Shown here: positions 47,344 to 59,359 of the stretch, piece after piece | Layout: each line of letters opens with the position of its first letter | Numbering within the stretch: the first letter of the stretch is position 1 | From: Botryosphaeria dothidea | Taxonomy: Eukaryota > Ascomycota > Dothideomycetes > Botryosphaeriales > Botryosphaeriaceae | Reading direction: 5' to 3' | NCBI GenBank assembly: GCA_011503125.2 | Contig: WWBZ02000033.1 | Coordinates: forward strand, 682,001-746,000 | DNA: 64,000 nucleotides | Notes under the pieces: model-generated | Seen by the model: the letters and a program-made list of their open reading frames with translations, nothing else | Told to the model about the DNA's origin: nothing | The model's database searches: none | Made by a program: the position numbers and the translations under genes

Positions 47344-47713
47344 GGCAATCCGGAATCATCTTTGGTGTTCTGAGAGAGGATAGACGAGGCTTGAGGGGGC
47401 AAGACTAGAGTAGCGAGCATTTTCTGGGACAGCATGCTGGAAATTGGCATGGCAGCATCTTGCTGAGAAACTTGGGTATATTATTTGAAGGCTTCCCAAC
47501 TGCAGCGCGAGCTAGCATAACTGCCTGCGCGCTCATTCGATCAATCTAAGAGATCATGGCCGTTTGAAACTTTTCCCCAATGCCAAACCTGCTTAATACA
47601 GAACTAACTCCTCGCTCGCCCCGTCAAAGCCTTGCCCTTATGCGTTTATGAACATTTGAATATGGGGCCCTTCTATCAAGAAATTTTATAATTTCCCAAC
47701 CCTGTCTCCCCTT
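47344..47713. terminator. Shared 3' region of ORC1 and PRP46
   Basis: These 370 bases lie between convergent stop codons and must hold both polyadenylation regions. AT-rich stretches such as GAAATTTTATAATTTCCC near 47,680 are present; exact sites cannot be set. Confidence 0.4.
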
Positions 47714-49285
47714 CTAGAATTTCTGCCTTCCGAGCGTGGGCTTCCAGTCCAGAGGATGCGTCTCGGGCGTGGCATTCTCGTCGGGCTTCCACATCTTGAT
47801 GGTCTTGTCGGCCTCGCCCGTGATCAGACGCAGGCCGGTGAGATCGAAGGTGCTACTCATGATGCCGGCCTCAGCATCGAGAGAACCGGGCTGGGCGACC
47901 GAGTCGAGGCTCTGGAAGCGGTGACCGGTCTTCCAGTCCCAGAAGGAGACGGAGCCGTTGTCGCCGCCGGAGAAGAGGACGTTGTCCTCGTTGACGGCAA
48001 GTGTGTTGATGATGGCGTTGTGACCGTCGAAGTTCTGCATGAAGGCGCCCTCCGGACACTTCCACTGCTTGATGGAGCCGGAACTGCCCGATGCGAAGGT
48101 GAACTCCTTGGGGTGAGTGGTGAGGGCGCGCACGCCCTTCTTGTGGTGCGTCAGGACGCCCATGCTCTTGCCCGCCGCCAAATCCCACATACGGACTGTC
48201 GTGTCCAATGACGCGGAGATGACCTGAGGGTCGGCCTCCTGACACTTAACGTCACAGACGGTCTGCTTGTGACCTGCCAGGACGTGAACGTTACTGCGTG
48301 TCCGCATATCCCACACGCGAGCCACACCATCTCGGCCACCGGTAACCAAAACGTCCAATGTTGGGTGCAGACTGAGCGTGTAGACACCGCTCAGATGACC
48401 GTGGTAGTCACGGATGACCTTGTTCGTCTCCAGATCCCAGCACTTCACTTTCTTGTCCTCACCACACGAGAAAAGGTACGGATGCCTTGGTGACACCGCC
48501 AGTCCCCGCACAGTCGAGATGTGACCAGTAAGGGTGAGCTTCAAGTTCCCCGACGCCAAATCCCAAATCTTGATCGTGCGGTCTCCAGCACCACTTGCGA
48601 ACCATTGATTGCCCGGCTCGACCGCCAGCGCGCGCACCCAGCCCAAGTGACCCGAAATGACGCGCATGAGCTTCCAGGGAGCGTGCCAGTCGGGCTTGGG
48701 CTGGCGCAGCACCTCTCTCCGCACGAGGCTGCTGCCCGGCAGGTCGCGCTGCGGCGTGGGTCCGTTCGCATTGGGCGGCAGCGAATTGCCCTTTCCACGC
48801 ACCGTCAGCGCCGTCGACGCGGCGGCTGCGTTGCGGCGCTCCTCGTCCTTGGCCGAGATGCCCTCGATCATCTTCACCATCTTCGGGTCCGACGGCTGGT
48901 CCTCGGCCGACGCTTGCTTGGCCTTCTTCCTGCGCGCTGCCGCCGTGGCGGCTGCGGATGCCTGCTTTGCGGCCAGCGCCGGGGGCAGCTCTTTCACATC
49001 CTGGTATTCGTTGCGGATGCGCGCTGCGACGGATTCGTGATCGGCGAGCTCGGCCGGCGATGTGGTGGGAGGGGCGATGGAGAAGGCGGCGGTCGAGGAG
49101 TTTTCGAGGGCGGCAGGCGAGGCAAAGTCGGCCGCGAACACCTCACGCGTCCGTTTTGCGGAAGTCCGGACAAGGTTCTGTGTAGTTCCAATGGTCAGAG
49201 AAGGCGCTTCTGCATGCTGGACGCGATGGCGACTTACGACTGTGGCAGCAGAGACGGGAGGAGTGGAGGATGCAACGTCGGTCAT
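47714..49285 (-). CDS. PRP46: Pre-mRNA-splicing factor Prp46 (PLRG1), WD40 protein
   Basis: Exons 49238-49285 and 47714-49177 give 503 residues. The N-terminal 180 residues are Ala/Lys-rich with the family's [35 protein letters not shown] opens the seven-blade WD40 propeller; repeats end in IKIWDL, VKCWDL, ARVWDM, VRMWDL, IKQWKC, VSFWDW and IKMWKP. Prp46 belongs to the Prp19-associated complex and stays with the active spliceosome in the nucleus. The intron is 60 nt, a multiple of three without stop, so an unspliced form would add 20 residues. The stop is 370 bases from that of ORC1. Confidence 0.95.
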   Translation of the reverse strand: MTDVASSTPPVSAATVVSRHRVQHAEAPSLTIGTTQNLVRTSAKRTREVFAADFASPAALENSSTAAFSIAPPTTSPAELADHESVAARIRNEYQDVKELPPALAAKQASAAATAAARRKKAKQASAEDQPSDPKMVKMIEGISAKDEERRNAAAASTALTVRGKGNSLPPNANGPTPQRDLPGSSLVRREVLRQPKPDWHAPWKLMRVISGHLGWVRALAVEPGNQWFASGAGDRTIKIWDLASGNLKLTLTGHISTVRGLAVSPRHPYLFSCGEDKKVKCWDLETNKVIRDYHGHLSGVYTLSLHPTLDVLVTGGRDGVARVWDMRTRSNVHVLAGHKQTVCDVKCQEADPQVISASLDTTVRMWDLAAGKSMGVLTHHKKGVRALTTHPKEFTFASGSSGSIKQWKCPEGAFMQNFDGHNAIINTLAVNEDNVLFSGGDNGSVSFWDWKTGHRFQSLDSVAQPGSLDAEAGIMSSTFDLTGLRLITGEADKTIKMWKPDENATPETHPLDWKPTLGRQKF

Positions 49286-49811
49286 GGTGGGCGAGCGGGC
49301 AGCGAGAGGGGTGGAGGAGAGATTCGGGTCTAGTAGGGCGTCATGGGGCGGAATGTTGGAGGGATGTAGAGGTTGGCGGCGAAAGTTGAAGTTCGCGCAT
49401 CGTCGCGTCTGGAGCTTTGAAAGTTGCGGGCGCTTTGCACACCAACGCTAGCGGCGGCTTGGCATCCGTAGGGCTGAACGAGCACGCTCTATTCCTCTCG
49501 CTGGTTGTTGGTCTCTTCATAGCTACATTACTTTTTGAAATCAATTCGTCAGCCTGAGATTCTGTAGATGATGCGTGTTCTCTTCATTCCTAGATTGACA
49601 ACAGTCATCCATTCCATTTGTCTTACGGAGGAAGCTTGCTTTTGAAAGATACGTCCTAGCATTTATAGATTATATGGAACAAGGAACTGCCAATAAACTC
49701 CGACGCTAAAGCTGGCATACCAGTATAAACAAATGACAGCCGTCCAATCACAGCTATAGAAGGAAATTATTGCAAGCAAAGAAAGTAGCCAAAGACACAG
49801 CCAACGACCGA
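49286..49811. other. Intergenic region between PRP46 and the NACHT gene
   Basis: It contains the PRP46 promoter and the 3' end of the next gene. No other feature was seen. Confidence 0.6.
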
Positions 49812-52800
49812 TCAAGACTTAAGGAACTCCTTCAACTTTTTGAGCTTGCTCCGCCTTGGCTTCAAGTGAGCATTCGTTCTCTTAGACTGCTCCAACTGCT
49901 CCACCAATCGGTCGGCAAACGCGACATTTACCTGCCCGACGACCTTACTCAATATCACATCCGCGGGCACCTTCCGCACCGTCACGAACGGGTCTGCACC
50001 GTGCTCCAGAAACAGCTCCGCCAGCTCACCCAACCGAATGCGTTCTTCATCATTCAAGTTCGTTTTTACCTCAATTCCTGTTGCCATGTTTGAGAGCAAC
50101 AGGTACCATGGGGTCTTATAGTTGGAGGTAGCGACAGACAGGTTCGGTTCTGCGTTGTGCTGGAGCAGGAGGCGGACGAGTCTCGTGTCAATATTTTCAT
50201 TCTGGATGGCCGTGGCAACCAGATTGTTCGATTGCCGATGCTGGTGAGAGGGCAGTTCCAAATCGCCACCATGCTCGCCTTCGTTGAGCGCGTTCTCGAC
50301 GTACGAGTAAAATCCGCTGATGAAGGCAAAATCGAAGAAGGTGGAAGCACCTGTGCGCTGAGGACACGCGTTGGTCCAGTGAGGATCACTGACAAGTGGA
50401 ACGTAGGACTGAATGCGTTTGCGCCATTCCTCCTTGGCAGAATTGGAAACGACAAGGTTGGTGGCTGCGCGGTCGAGCTGAATAAGAATGGGAAGATTTC
50501 TCTCCATATCCTCGGCCTCAACGACTTTAGATAATTTCAGGCACTGAGTGGCGAGATGTTGGAAGCGGGCAAATGAAGGTGCTGACGGATCGGATTTCTT
50601 CAAGCACCGTAGGTATCCTGTGCACAAGGCCAGCTTGATTTCATAATCGGACTCGCGAGAGCCGTTCTTGATGCTTTCTTGAACCTCCTCTTTGCTGAAG
50701 AAGTCCTTTGCAGTCCTGTGAATGTATTGAACGTTGGCCCATGCACCGTCTTCCTTGTATGACGGGGCTTCAAACACGTTGGCGCACAGACTGTTGAGCC
50801 GCCGGCGCGTTTGATAGGCGAGAGTGTCCAATTCTGACAATGTAAGAGGCCGGAAATCATCCTCCAAGGCTTTACCAGGCCCATCCTCGGCAAAGTGGAT
50901 AGACAGTAATGACACGGGCGTATCTGCTGTGTGGATCAATCGAAAGAGTCTGGACGACTCCTCGAAACTTCCCTCTTTTATTTGAGACCACGACTTTTCG
51001 AACAGCTCTTTCAGCTCTGTCGGGAACTCATGGAGGTGATTCTGCAGGTCTTTCACAGTGTCTTCTTCCTGGAGACCCTCGAGTAAGGATGCTGTGACAA
51101 GCTGTACCCAAAGAAATACGCCATCAGAGCTCAGCGAAATCTCATGGATAAGTTCTTCGCATCTGGCAGGTTCCTTTTCTTGAAGTCTCCGGAACGATTC
51201 GTTCTGTAAAAAACGATCTTTGACGTATATCTCGATATCGGATTCCGTGAGTTGTTCCAGAGAAAGCGACGGCCTGCCTGTAAAAGCAGCCTCAAATTCG
51301 CGCCAAGGGCGACTTGAAACACAGATCTTGACATGAGAGCTATTTGAGCAGCACTCTAGAAGGAAATCAGCAAGGGCCTCGGGATCCCCGTCATACTCAT
51401 CTAGACCGTCAATCATGATGAAGTAGTTCCGGGAGTCATCGGACACAAGGGCTTTGAATGCGTACTCCAGCTCCGACACGCTCCATTGACGGATATCCGG
51501 GCCGAAGAGCGTATTGTACGCCCATCTATCTGGAAAGAGCCCTGGTATGAGGCTGTGGCGGTCTTCAACTGCCTGGTACAAGAGAGCTCGTAGGAGACCT
51601 TCCTTGGACATTTGCATGACCTCGCCGGAGTTCCAGAAAAAGAAACCGGCCACGACAATTTCACGGCTCTCACACCAGGACAGAAGACAGTTTCTTAGGC
51701 GCTTGTCGTCATGGAGCAGCTTCATGAGTGTCGATTTGCCGGATCCTGGCTTCCCTTTGATCCAATAGAGGGGTTCGTCTCCTTGGAGCCAGTTTCTGTA
51801 GCTGTCCCAATCTGTTGACCGCTCACTCTTGTTGGAGAATCTTCTGAAAAGTTGCGTTGTCCACCAGCCTCTTTTTGGAGGTTCTGGGGTCTGATGAGAT
51901 GGATGATCGGTCGGTGAAGCTGTCGATGAGACTGAATCTGGATTGTCGTCATTGACATGGTCAGTCCCGAGGAACACCCATTCAAAAGTCTCCTTGTGCG
52001 CTTTTGAGATATCCCGATACCGGCTCCTCATATCATGGAACTTAAGGTGCTCCAAAATCTGCCTCTCAAGGATCTCATCTCTTTGCTTCGCCGCCGTCTG
52101 GGACAAGAGCGAAGAGAATGAACTAGGGTCTTGCTTTCCTTCGGTTCGGGCGAGGGCTTCCAGAATCTCCTTTTGGTAATGGTGTTTCTCCGAAGTTTCG
52201 TATCTTAGCTTCTTCGCTGCATCTAATTTCTGTTGGTCCTGAAGCTGGCCAGTTTGGTTCTGTAGAAGTTCATCGACGCGCTCTTGGCAGCGATTGTCTT
52301 CTTTTTGCATGCGTGTCAAAGAATCGTCAAGTAGCTTTTGGTAGGTGATCTCAAGGAAGCGTGTGTGCTCTCTCACAGCTTTGAGAACACTCTCGCCAAT
52401 CTTGTCCCGGAGCTCCTTCAGTTGTACTGATTGACGATCGATCTGGTCGTCGTTCCAGACAGTAAGGAGGCCTGTACGGAAGGTGTTCCATGTCTGGTCC
52501 GAGTCCTTCGATTTGGATTTAAGATCAGACAGTGCGCCCAAGAGCTCCTGGGCAATCTCATTGCAGTCACTACACCAGTTGGAGAGCTGTTCCTCGACTT
52601 CAGTAAGAACCTCTTCGTGCTCTCTTTCCTTCTTCTTATCAGGAGTCTCCAAAGGCTTTTCATCCGGCTTCGTATGCTTCAAGCGTTGCTTCACCCTCTC
52701 GTGCCTGCTCTGCACTTCCTCTCGCTCACGGAAACGAGTGACCGTGAATTTCATGCCATCGTTGAGTTCCACAATGCTTCTGGTGATTGTTTCGAGTTCC

Positions 52801-52928
52801 GGGAACTTGAGCATAACGCCATTTCCGGATTCGGGAACGTTTCCGTCCTTGTCGAGAAGTCGGTCGGCATAGTTCATAAACTGGATTACATTGGACGCGA
52901 GGCCTAATGCAATAAGCGGATCTGACAT
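49812..52928 (-). CDS. NACHT/STAND NTPase (NLR-like) with ankyrin-like end
   Basis: A single uninterrupted frame of 1,038 residues. The start DPLIALGLASNVIQFMNYADRLL is the N-terminal segment common to a large group of fungal NACHT proteins. A long, charged helical region (to about 330) follows. The NTPase core has Walker A KGKPGSGKST near 390 and Walker B FIMIDGLDEYDGD near 507, then CVSSRPWREFE and GVFLWVQLVTASLLEGL as usual for the class. The C-terminus has degenerate ankyrin-like pieces (TRLVRLLLQHNAEPNL, ELAELFLEHGADPFV) and a basic tail. Such proteins are signal-transducing ATPases thought to sense non-self and in known cases trigger incompatibility or cell death. The effector type of the N-terminus is not recognised. 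No introns were found. Confidence 0.9.
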   Translation of the reverse strand: MSDPLIALGLASNVIQFMNYADRLLDKDGNVPESGNGVMLKFPELETITRSIVELNDGMKFTVTRFREREEVQSRHERVKQRLKHTKPDEKPLETPDKKKEREHEEVLTEVEEQLSNWCSDCNEIAQELLGALSDLKSKSKDSDQTWNTFRTGLLTVWNDDQIDRQSVQLKELRDKIGESVLKAVREHTRFLEITYQKLLDDSLTRMQKEDNRCQERVDELLQNQTGQLQDQQKLDAAKKLRYETSEKHHYQKEILEALARTEGKQDPSSFSSLLSQTAAKQRDEILERQILEHLKFHDMRSRYRDISKAHKETFEWVFLGTDHVNDDNPDSVSSTASPTDHPSHQTPEPPKRGWWTTQLFRRFSNKSERSTDWDSYRNWLQGDEPLYWIKGKPGSGKSTLMKLLHDDKRLRNCLLSWCESREIVVAGFFFWNSGEVMQMSKEGLLRALLYQAVEDRHSLIPGLFPDRWAYNTLFGPDIRQWSVSELEYAFKALVSDDSRNYFIMIDGLDEYDGDPEALADFLLECCSNSSHVKICVSSRPWREFEAAFTGRPSLSLEQLTESDIEIYVKDRFLQNESFRRLQEKEPARCEELIHEISLSSDGVFLWVQLVTASLLEGLQEEDTVKDLQNHLHEFPTELKELFEKSWSQIKEGSFEESSRLFRLIHTADTPVSLLSIHFAEDGPGKALEDDFRPLTLSELDTLAYQTRRRLNSLCANVFEAPSYKEDGAWANVQYIHRTAKDFFSKEEVQESIKNGSRESDYEIKLALCTGYLRCLKKSDPSAPSFARFQHLATQCLKLSKVVEAEDMERNLPILIQLDRAATNLVVSNSAKEEWRKRIQSYVPLVSDPHWTNACPQRTGASTFFDFAFISGFYSYVENALNEGEHGGDLELPSHQHRQSNNLVATAIQNENIDTRLVRLLLQHNAEPNLSVATSNYKTPWYLLLSNMATGIEVKTNLNDEERIRLGELAELFLEHGADPFVTVRKVPADVILSKVVGQVNVAFADRLVEQLEQSKRTNAHLKPRRSKLKKLKEFLKS

Positions 52929-55900
52929 GCTGACGGTTGGAAGAGCGAACTATCAAGTTGCATGAGGTGAGGAAGTGAAGGATCGTAGAGGCGCTTTTGA
53001 GCGCCACTTCAACGAGATGAGGCTGCGTCGATGGCGAGGCCTTCTGCCTGCTGAAGCTGAATGAAGAGGCTGGAGAGGCGCAGCGGAATCGATACCCTGT
53101 TCCTGCATCGCGCTAGGCGCTAACAGCTACTGCGTCATTAGTAGCGCGTCTCCCACTTCCCACCTTGTGCGGCGTAGTTCAAGCTGTTGGGTCTGCAACA
53201 GAATCAGTGGAGGCGAAGTGAGCATCACTGCAGTACACTCATGGGCCACGACGCGGATTGGTCAATGGGAGCGTTAAGCTGCGGGAGACGCCGGGCTGTG
53301 AAGCTGTCGCAGCACACCACAACTGCAAGGCTGCAGGCTGTGCTCTGGGAGCGTCAAGGCCAATGGGCAGCAGGCGAGCGCGCGCGTATAGGCGGACTGG
53401 TGTGACCAGGCTGCAGAAGAGCCTTGGGCTTAGCCGCCTGGGGTAGTCGGACGAACCATCCGTGGTCTGACGAGAGCACCGAGCTGAAAAAGCCTGCTGA
53501 CCGGATCTTGGCACAACGCAAATGCCGTCAGCCCCAAAAAAGAATTCGCGATGCTCGAAAGGCCGTGGAATTGGTGTTGAAGTCTGGGTTTGAAGCCAAC
53601 CGCGCTGTGCTCCGCGTGGTGATCCGCGCGACCCGCCATGATGCCTCGGCTTCGAGTCCTCTAGCCGGTCCTACTCCTAAGATTAGAACCCACCTGTATT
53701 CGGTTAGCGCCTCATCTCGCTCCACCGGACGACGGAGCCTCCCGTGCGTGCGAGATGGAGATGAGCAAGACCCGCGACGGGGTCATATATTGTGTCGCCG
53801 TTTTGTGAAGAACTGCAGCCGAAGTCAATTCATATTTGCGCAGCCGTGTCATAACCTGGAGATCTCTCGTTTCTCGTCCGTAGGCGTCCTTGCCCCGGCC
53901 AGAGCCATTCCCGGCGTTCGGTACACGAGGTGGTTATGCTGTTACCAAGGCACACGAGGCTATCAGGCTATGTATCGAAAGGTCCACCAGAAGAGCTTCT
54001 AAAGGTAAGGCTGAGACACAGCGATGGCGCCCGGCAACTCCGGCGAAGCGACAGTGTGTTGGCCGACATTTTGCCAGAGACGCTGATCACGGCGTCCCGA
54101 TGACGAGGGTGCGGCGATGGCGCAGCTCAGCCGTGCCGGACCTGAGGCCTCCATCTGGCTGCGATGGATGTCATGGGCCCCGCAGATCCTCTTCGCCAAC
54201 GTTGAACTTCATGTCCGAGCAGGTTTGAATGACGACGTGCGTCAGCTGAGCCTCGGAGCAGACCTGCCTCATACACAGCACAGCTCGAGCCTGCTTGTCT
54301 TCGGCCATCGCAGACAGAACACAAACCGACGCCCGCCCAAACAGATCATGCTGTTGTGAAACCCGTTGGGAGTGAGGTAGATGGTGTCTAAACTCGATCG
54401 GCGTGGGTGGCGGCGTCGAGAGCAAGTCCGCGCAAGAGCAAGAGCCAGAGCCGCCTGGACCCCTACAAGCCCTGCCTATTTGTGCTGGATGGATTCCTTG
54501 TCCTGCCCGCAGACAGCTTCGCCTACTGAATTCTGCATTTTCATGCACCAGTCCAAAATGTTGGGTCTGAAACAAATCGCGCAGATGTCCGACACGCTCT
54601 ACAGAACAGAGTTTCATGAGGCTGGGCATTTCACGCAGAAGCAATCCCACGAGCTGGACGTGCTGCTGGGAATTTGCTCCCCAGGACAAGAACAAGAAGC
54701 TTCATCGGCCCATCTAACGGGTGATCCGAGCTGGGAGGCGGGAGGTGGCCACTACGTTGGGCAGTGCAACACGACGAATCGAAGTCCGGCGGGAGGGACC
54801 CTAGCGGCGCTGTCGCAATCGCCAAGTGACAAGTCACCCCAAGCGGCAAACCGGCGCCAGGCGAGCGGTGTCGGGGTTCCTGATTCACGCCTGTGGGTGG
54901 ACCAGCAGACATCATGCGGATCGCTCTGAGTCGGCGGCACACCATGAGCAGGCGCTGGTGGCTGGCCCCTTTGACGGCCGCCTCGAGATTATTGGCACCC
55001 ACCACCACACTCCCGAGAGCGTGGGGAAATAGGCACAGGCCCGGGCATGCAGCGACGCGGGCCGGCGCTTACGTCAACGCATCTTCGCGGAGAGCTGGCG
55101 CTTCGGGCGCTGTCGGACAAAAAGGACAGGCCAGGCTCTCTCTTTGGAGGGGTTGCGCACCAAAACGGCCTGCCCGAGCGCGCACAGCAAGCGGCCATTG
55201 GCACGCGTAGCGATCTCTCGACGCTGTCTTGGGTCGGTTGGCGCAGGGTCGTCGGGCGGCAGTGCGGAGCCAATAACTGGCCATGCGGCGTGCGACGTGC
55301 CAACGAAGCATGGCGGCCACTCGCGGTGGATCTTCGGGGTGGCCTGGCATGAAGGGGAGGATTAGCTTCTGGAACACTGAGTTGAATGGTGGAGAGGCGT
55401 GAGAGGGTATCAGATGGACAGCTCCAAGCCGGCAGTCCTGGACAGGAGGGAGAACAGCGGTCAGCACGACGCTGTCGAGTCGCCAACTCGTTCCGAGAGG
55501 CTGTGCCGGCATAGCGCAGCCAATGGTGATTGGCCAGCCTTGCATTAATGGGCCTTGATTGCACGGTCCGGGGCCACTGGCGTTCTGGGTCCTGCTCTGG
55601 AAGATTGCTCGATCCGCAGCCAGCAATCAGCGACCGCGGCGCTGCTCGATTGACAGCAAGGGCAGAGCACGGCGGCCGGCCGCTGCGATTGATGGGCGCG
55701 CAGGGAAGTGGTGCAGGTCCGGTCGTGGCGCAGGCAGCCTCGAGGGCGTGGACGGGAGACAGGGCGGGCTCAAGCTGGTCGTTGAAACACACGGACAGCG
55801 CGCGGACCACCGGTGGCAACGACTGGTCGCCAAAAGCAGTTTGGCTCCGACCAGCCGTGTGCATTATACTCGTAGGCCTCGCCCACTCAACTCGTCCCCT

Positions 55901-56214
55901 CCCCCTCGTTCACCACAGCCGCCTTCTTGTAACTCCAGCCTTCTCCGCCAACGCTTCTGTTCGCTCCCAAAGCTCTCTCCAAAATCGCCTTTGCCCCGCT
56001 TCCATTCTCCGCGCATCTGCATTTCTTCGTCGCGCATCCGATTTTCGCCGCATCCCTTTGTTTCGCCTTTGTTGTGACCCTTCCGATTCTCGACTGTCGG
56101 GTGACCCAAACCATCACCAAGGCTAGCCTCGAACCACTCCGGCTCACTCCACCCGCAACACCGCATTTTAACAACGCCCGCGCACGCCGCCTACCATCCG
56201 CATTCTTCATCAAC
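52929..56214. other. 3.3 kb intergenic region
   Basis: No supportable gene. Frames up to 291 codons on the minus strand are Arg/Ser/Pro/Cys-rich and lack motifs. The last 350 bases before the next start are pyrimidine-rich (CTCGTCCCCTCCCCCTCG), consistent with a promoter and leader. Confidence 0.55.
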
Positions 56215-56884
56215 ATGTCTACCTCAAACTTCTACTACGGCGCTCCCCACCACAACGTCCACATGAACCACTCGCAGCAGCACCACCCCGGCGGCCGCCC
56301 CCGGAGACAACCTCGCTCTGCTGCCGCTCACAACCACAAGCAGTTCCGCAACGTCAGGACTCCCAAGGAGACCGTCGAAGCTGCCAACGTCGTCGCCTTC
56401 CGCCGCGACTTCGAGGCCGCCCGCTCGTTCGACCTGGAGGACGACGAGATCTTCTGCCCTTTCCACCTGCTTACTGACGACGATGTAAGTGCTGATACGT
56501 GTTGCCCGAGGACCCTGGATGGCGGCGCACACGCTGCATGATGGATTTTCGATGAATTTTGATGGCTAATGTGCTGCCGCACAGCTGCAATCCATTCACT
56601 CCTCCGGTTCGGACCGATCGTCGCTGTCGAGCGGATCGCCCGACTCGTCGCCGCTGCAGCACCAGCTCCAGCCTACCCCCAGCTTCGTCCTGTCCTCGGC
56701 ATCCAACTCCTTTACTCCCGCCAACTTCCAGCCTTCTCAGACGAAGCTCCACCAGCCCCTGGCGCAACGCACCCGCAATGCGATCCCCATCGTTGATCCC
56801 AGCACCCGCAACGTTGCCAGCCCGCCGCCGTCTGTCTCGCCTGCGAGGCAGATGCAGCAGCAGTTCATGCCCCGCCGCTGGTAA
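56215..56884 (+). CDS. Conserved fungal protein of unknown function
   Basis: Exons 56215-56484 and 56585-56884 give 189 residues. The N-terminal part is His/Asn/Arg-rich (FYYGAPHHNVHMNHSQQHH). The best conserved-looking core spans the intron: AANVVAFRRDFEAARSFDLEDDEIFCPFHLL and LQSIHSSGSDRSSLSSGSPDSS. The rest is Pro/Ser/Gln-rich and ends in QQFMPRRW. No domain, signal peptide or membrane segment is visible; the protein is probably largely disordered, with many possible phosphorylation sites. Splice sites are canonical (GTAAGT, GCACAG) and both frames have strong C/G-ending codon bias, so the gene itself is well supported. Confidence 0.8.
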
Positions 56885-58689
56885 ACGGGCTCGCCGGCAC
56901 TGAGTGCCAGAGGCGACTCTATCGGATCGCATCGTCGCGTGTTGCGTTGTTGGGCTGGTGGGTGTTCTCCCTTCACTTCCGGATCTCTATTGCTATAATA
57001 CCCGCCCTTCCCGGAGGATCCGCTTATAATTCTGCTACTACATTCTTTTTGTACAAAGGTCGACGACATTTCTCCTAGGGATACCCACTATATCCTGGAC
57101 GACGGCGTTGCAATGTGGCGAAAAAAACACAAAACGTTTCATTCTGATAGATCGCGTCTCTGGCATCATCATGTTGGCTTGAGCGTTCTGACGGCATTTC
57201 ATCGTAACGGCTTGGGTTGCGTACATCGGTGTTTTTCGGCTTTTCCATCAAGAAAAATCATAAAGAGGTGTTATTTCGGACTGGGCGGGCTGATGTTTAA
57301 CTATCTGCCGCGCAGAGTGGGACACAATTTCCTATGTTAGCGGGACCTCATGGCGGTCGGATTTGGCGGTAGTCACGGTGTTGTCTTGCAACGGGTTGGG
57401 TTTTGCTGGTATACCACGGCGAAAGTCCTTGTTTTTGATGCACAAGAAATCTAGCGCGGGTGTCGGTTGGGAAAGTTGTTTTAGCTTTTCTTGTTTTCAC
57501 ATTTCATTACCAGCCTTTGCAAGGCAGAGGAACAAAGCGCATTGTCGTTTCGTCCAACCGGCCCGCTCCGGGTCTTCTGTTCTTTGGTATCGTCTTCTTC
57601 AACGGATACACAGTTCAAAGACGCATGTACGCTGGGACGAGATCATGGCTTCTATTCTCCTTCTGCATTAGCTTCGTAGTCTCTTCTCGCCAGCTGGCGT
57701 GGGATCGGTCGATCTATACGTTCTCAGGGTTCCTTTCGTTCTTTTTGGATACAGGACAATTAGTACAACAGTCCTTGTTATCGTTCTAGGGACCAAATGC
57801 ATCTCTACTACTGAATTCATACATGCTGCTCACTTCGACGTGACACATCTGGTGATGAATGGCGCTGTCTTTGAATAGACCAATGCTACTGCAAAGTCAG
57901 GTTGCGCACTCTGGTGTGAACTGCCGTAACCAGTACCATCTATGATTAAAAACGCTCTGCATGAGAAGCGTTTGCGGGGAAAGACTTTGTATCGGAATTG
58001 TATGGATGTCAACATTCCACACGCGTTGGCTGATAGTCTCACTGCAGCTCCGCCTGCACGCCAGCCCCCTGGCATGCGGGGATGGTGTTCACCCACAAAA
58101 ACATCGTATCAGGGCCGGTGGCTCCCACGAGGGGTAAAAGTGGTAATCCACAAGTGTAAGCGAGACGGAGAATAGCACGAGAGAGGAATGGACGACTCGC
58201 AGGCCTCAGAAAGGCGCAACGTAATTCGGGCAGTGGACGTGCGCACGGGCCCGCAACAATGACGACATGAGGGCGATGATGGAAAGCTCCCCCAGCCAGC
58301 GCGCCAGACGCACATGGAAAGCCGAGGACTCCATAAGACCTGTACCACCTGCTCGCTGCTGCAATCCTCTTCAATCCACTCTTCTTCACCCACTCCACAT
58401 CTCCATCACTCCGCACACTCGACCAGCCATAAAGCAGAAGTATGTGAGCACCAATGCAGTCCCCCAGCTCCAAGCTCCCTCGCTACTGAAGCCGAGCCAC
58501 AGCTCGCGCATCCCCACCTCCTATCCCTTGTTCCTGATTGTTCCGCACTCTCGCGTCTTTCACCTACATTTCCATCTTTCATCACCAACCTCTAGGCCAA
58601 TTCCATTGACAAGTCAACCGCAGCCTTACATAGCGCACATATCCACCTTCCTCGACTCTACCAGCCCATCAAACAAAGCACATACAACC
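56885..58689. other. Intergenic region
   Basis: No gene. The frames here (up to 144 codons) change character within themselves and have no motif. The 370 bases before the next start are CT/CA-rich as in a leader. Confidence 0.55.
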
Positions 58690-59359
58690 ATGTCCACCAT
58701 CAGGAACCTCGCACGCGTCCCACGCGCCTCCGTCTTCGCCACCCAGCGCATGGGCTTCCAGACATCCGCAACAAGATTGGCAGGCAAGGAATCCAAGCTG
58801 CGTAAGGTGCCCTCCTACACCTGAAACCCCTCCCTTGGTCCCGTGCCCGGATGGTTGGAGCCCCAAAAACACCAAAGTGTGAAGCAGAAGCCATAGCAGC
58901 ATTGGCTTTTTTGTTCCTTGAGCACAACCTCAAGACCAAGTGTAGTTGAGGCCGGTCAAATTTGGCCGATGACCGCGAACACCGCTGCAGCTCTTGCAAA
59001 GTCGAAGGCTTTGCGGTTGCTGCTGCTACAAGCTTCACGACCACGCCCTCAGCCATCGGTCAGTTACATTTGCTGACATTGATTCGTCACAGACAACGAA
59101 GACCGCCCTGAGGAGGTTGAGAGGCACAAGCAGGACTCGCTGAAGAAGACGAGGGAGGGCAAGGGTCAATGGAAGGACGAGCTGGCATCGGACAGCGAAT
59201 CGATCGTACGTCTACACACTAATCCCCCAAATACCAGGAGGGTATTAATGACGCCATGTTTGATAGATCAAGGCGGATCGCGGGGAAGTCGAGGCTTCGC
59301 AAGACACAATCAGCAAGCTACAGAAGGAGACGGAGGAGCTTGCTAAGAAGAAGGACTAA
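58690..59359 (+). CDS. Small mitochondrial-type protein of unknown function
   Basis: Exons 58690-58801, 59093-59205 and 59267-59359 give 105 residues. The first 30 residues (STIRNLARVPRASVFATQR, then MGFQTSATRLAG) are rich in Arg, Ser and Ala without acids, a typical import presequence. The mature part is highly charged and helical: NEDRPEEVERHKQDSLKK, EGKGQWKDELASDSES, KADRGEV and KLQKETEELAKKK. Such small proteins are found across Pezizomycotina without known role. The first intron, 291 nt, is unusually long for this window. Splice sites are canonical and keep the frame. Confidence 0.8.

Noticed and set aside
54989..55864. 291-codon minus-strand frame
   Set aside because: Composition (Arg, Ser, Pro, Cys) and the absence of domains or splice support suggest chance.
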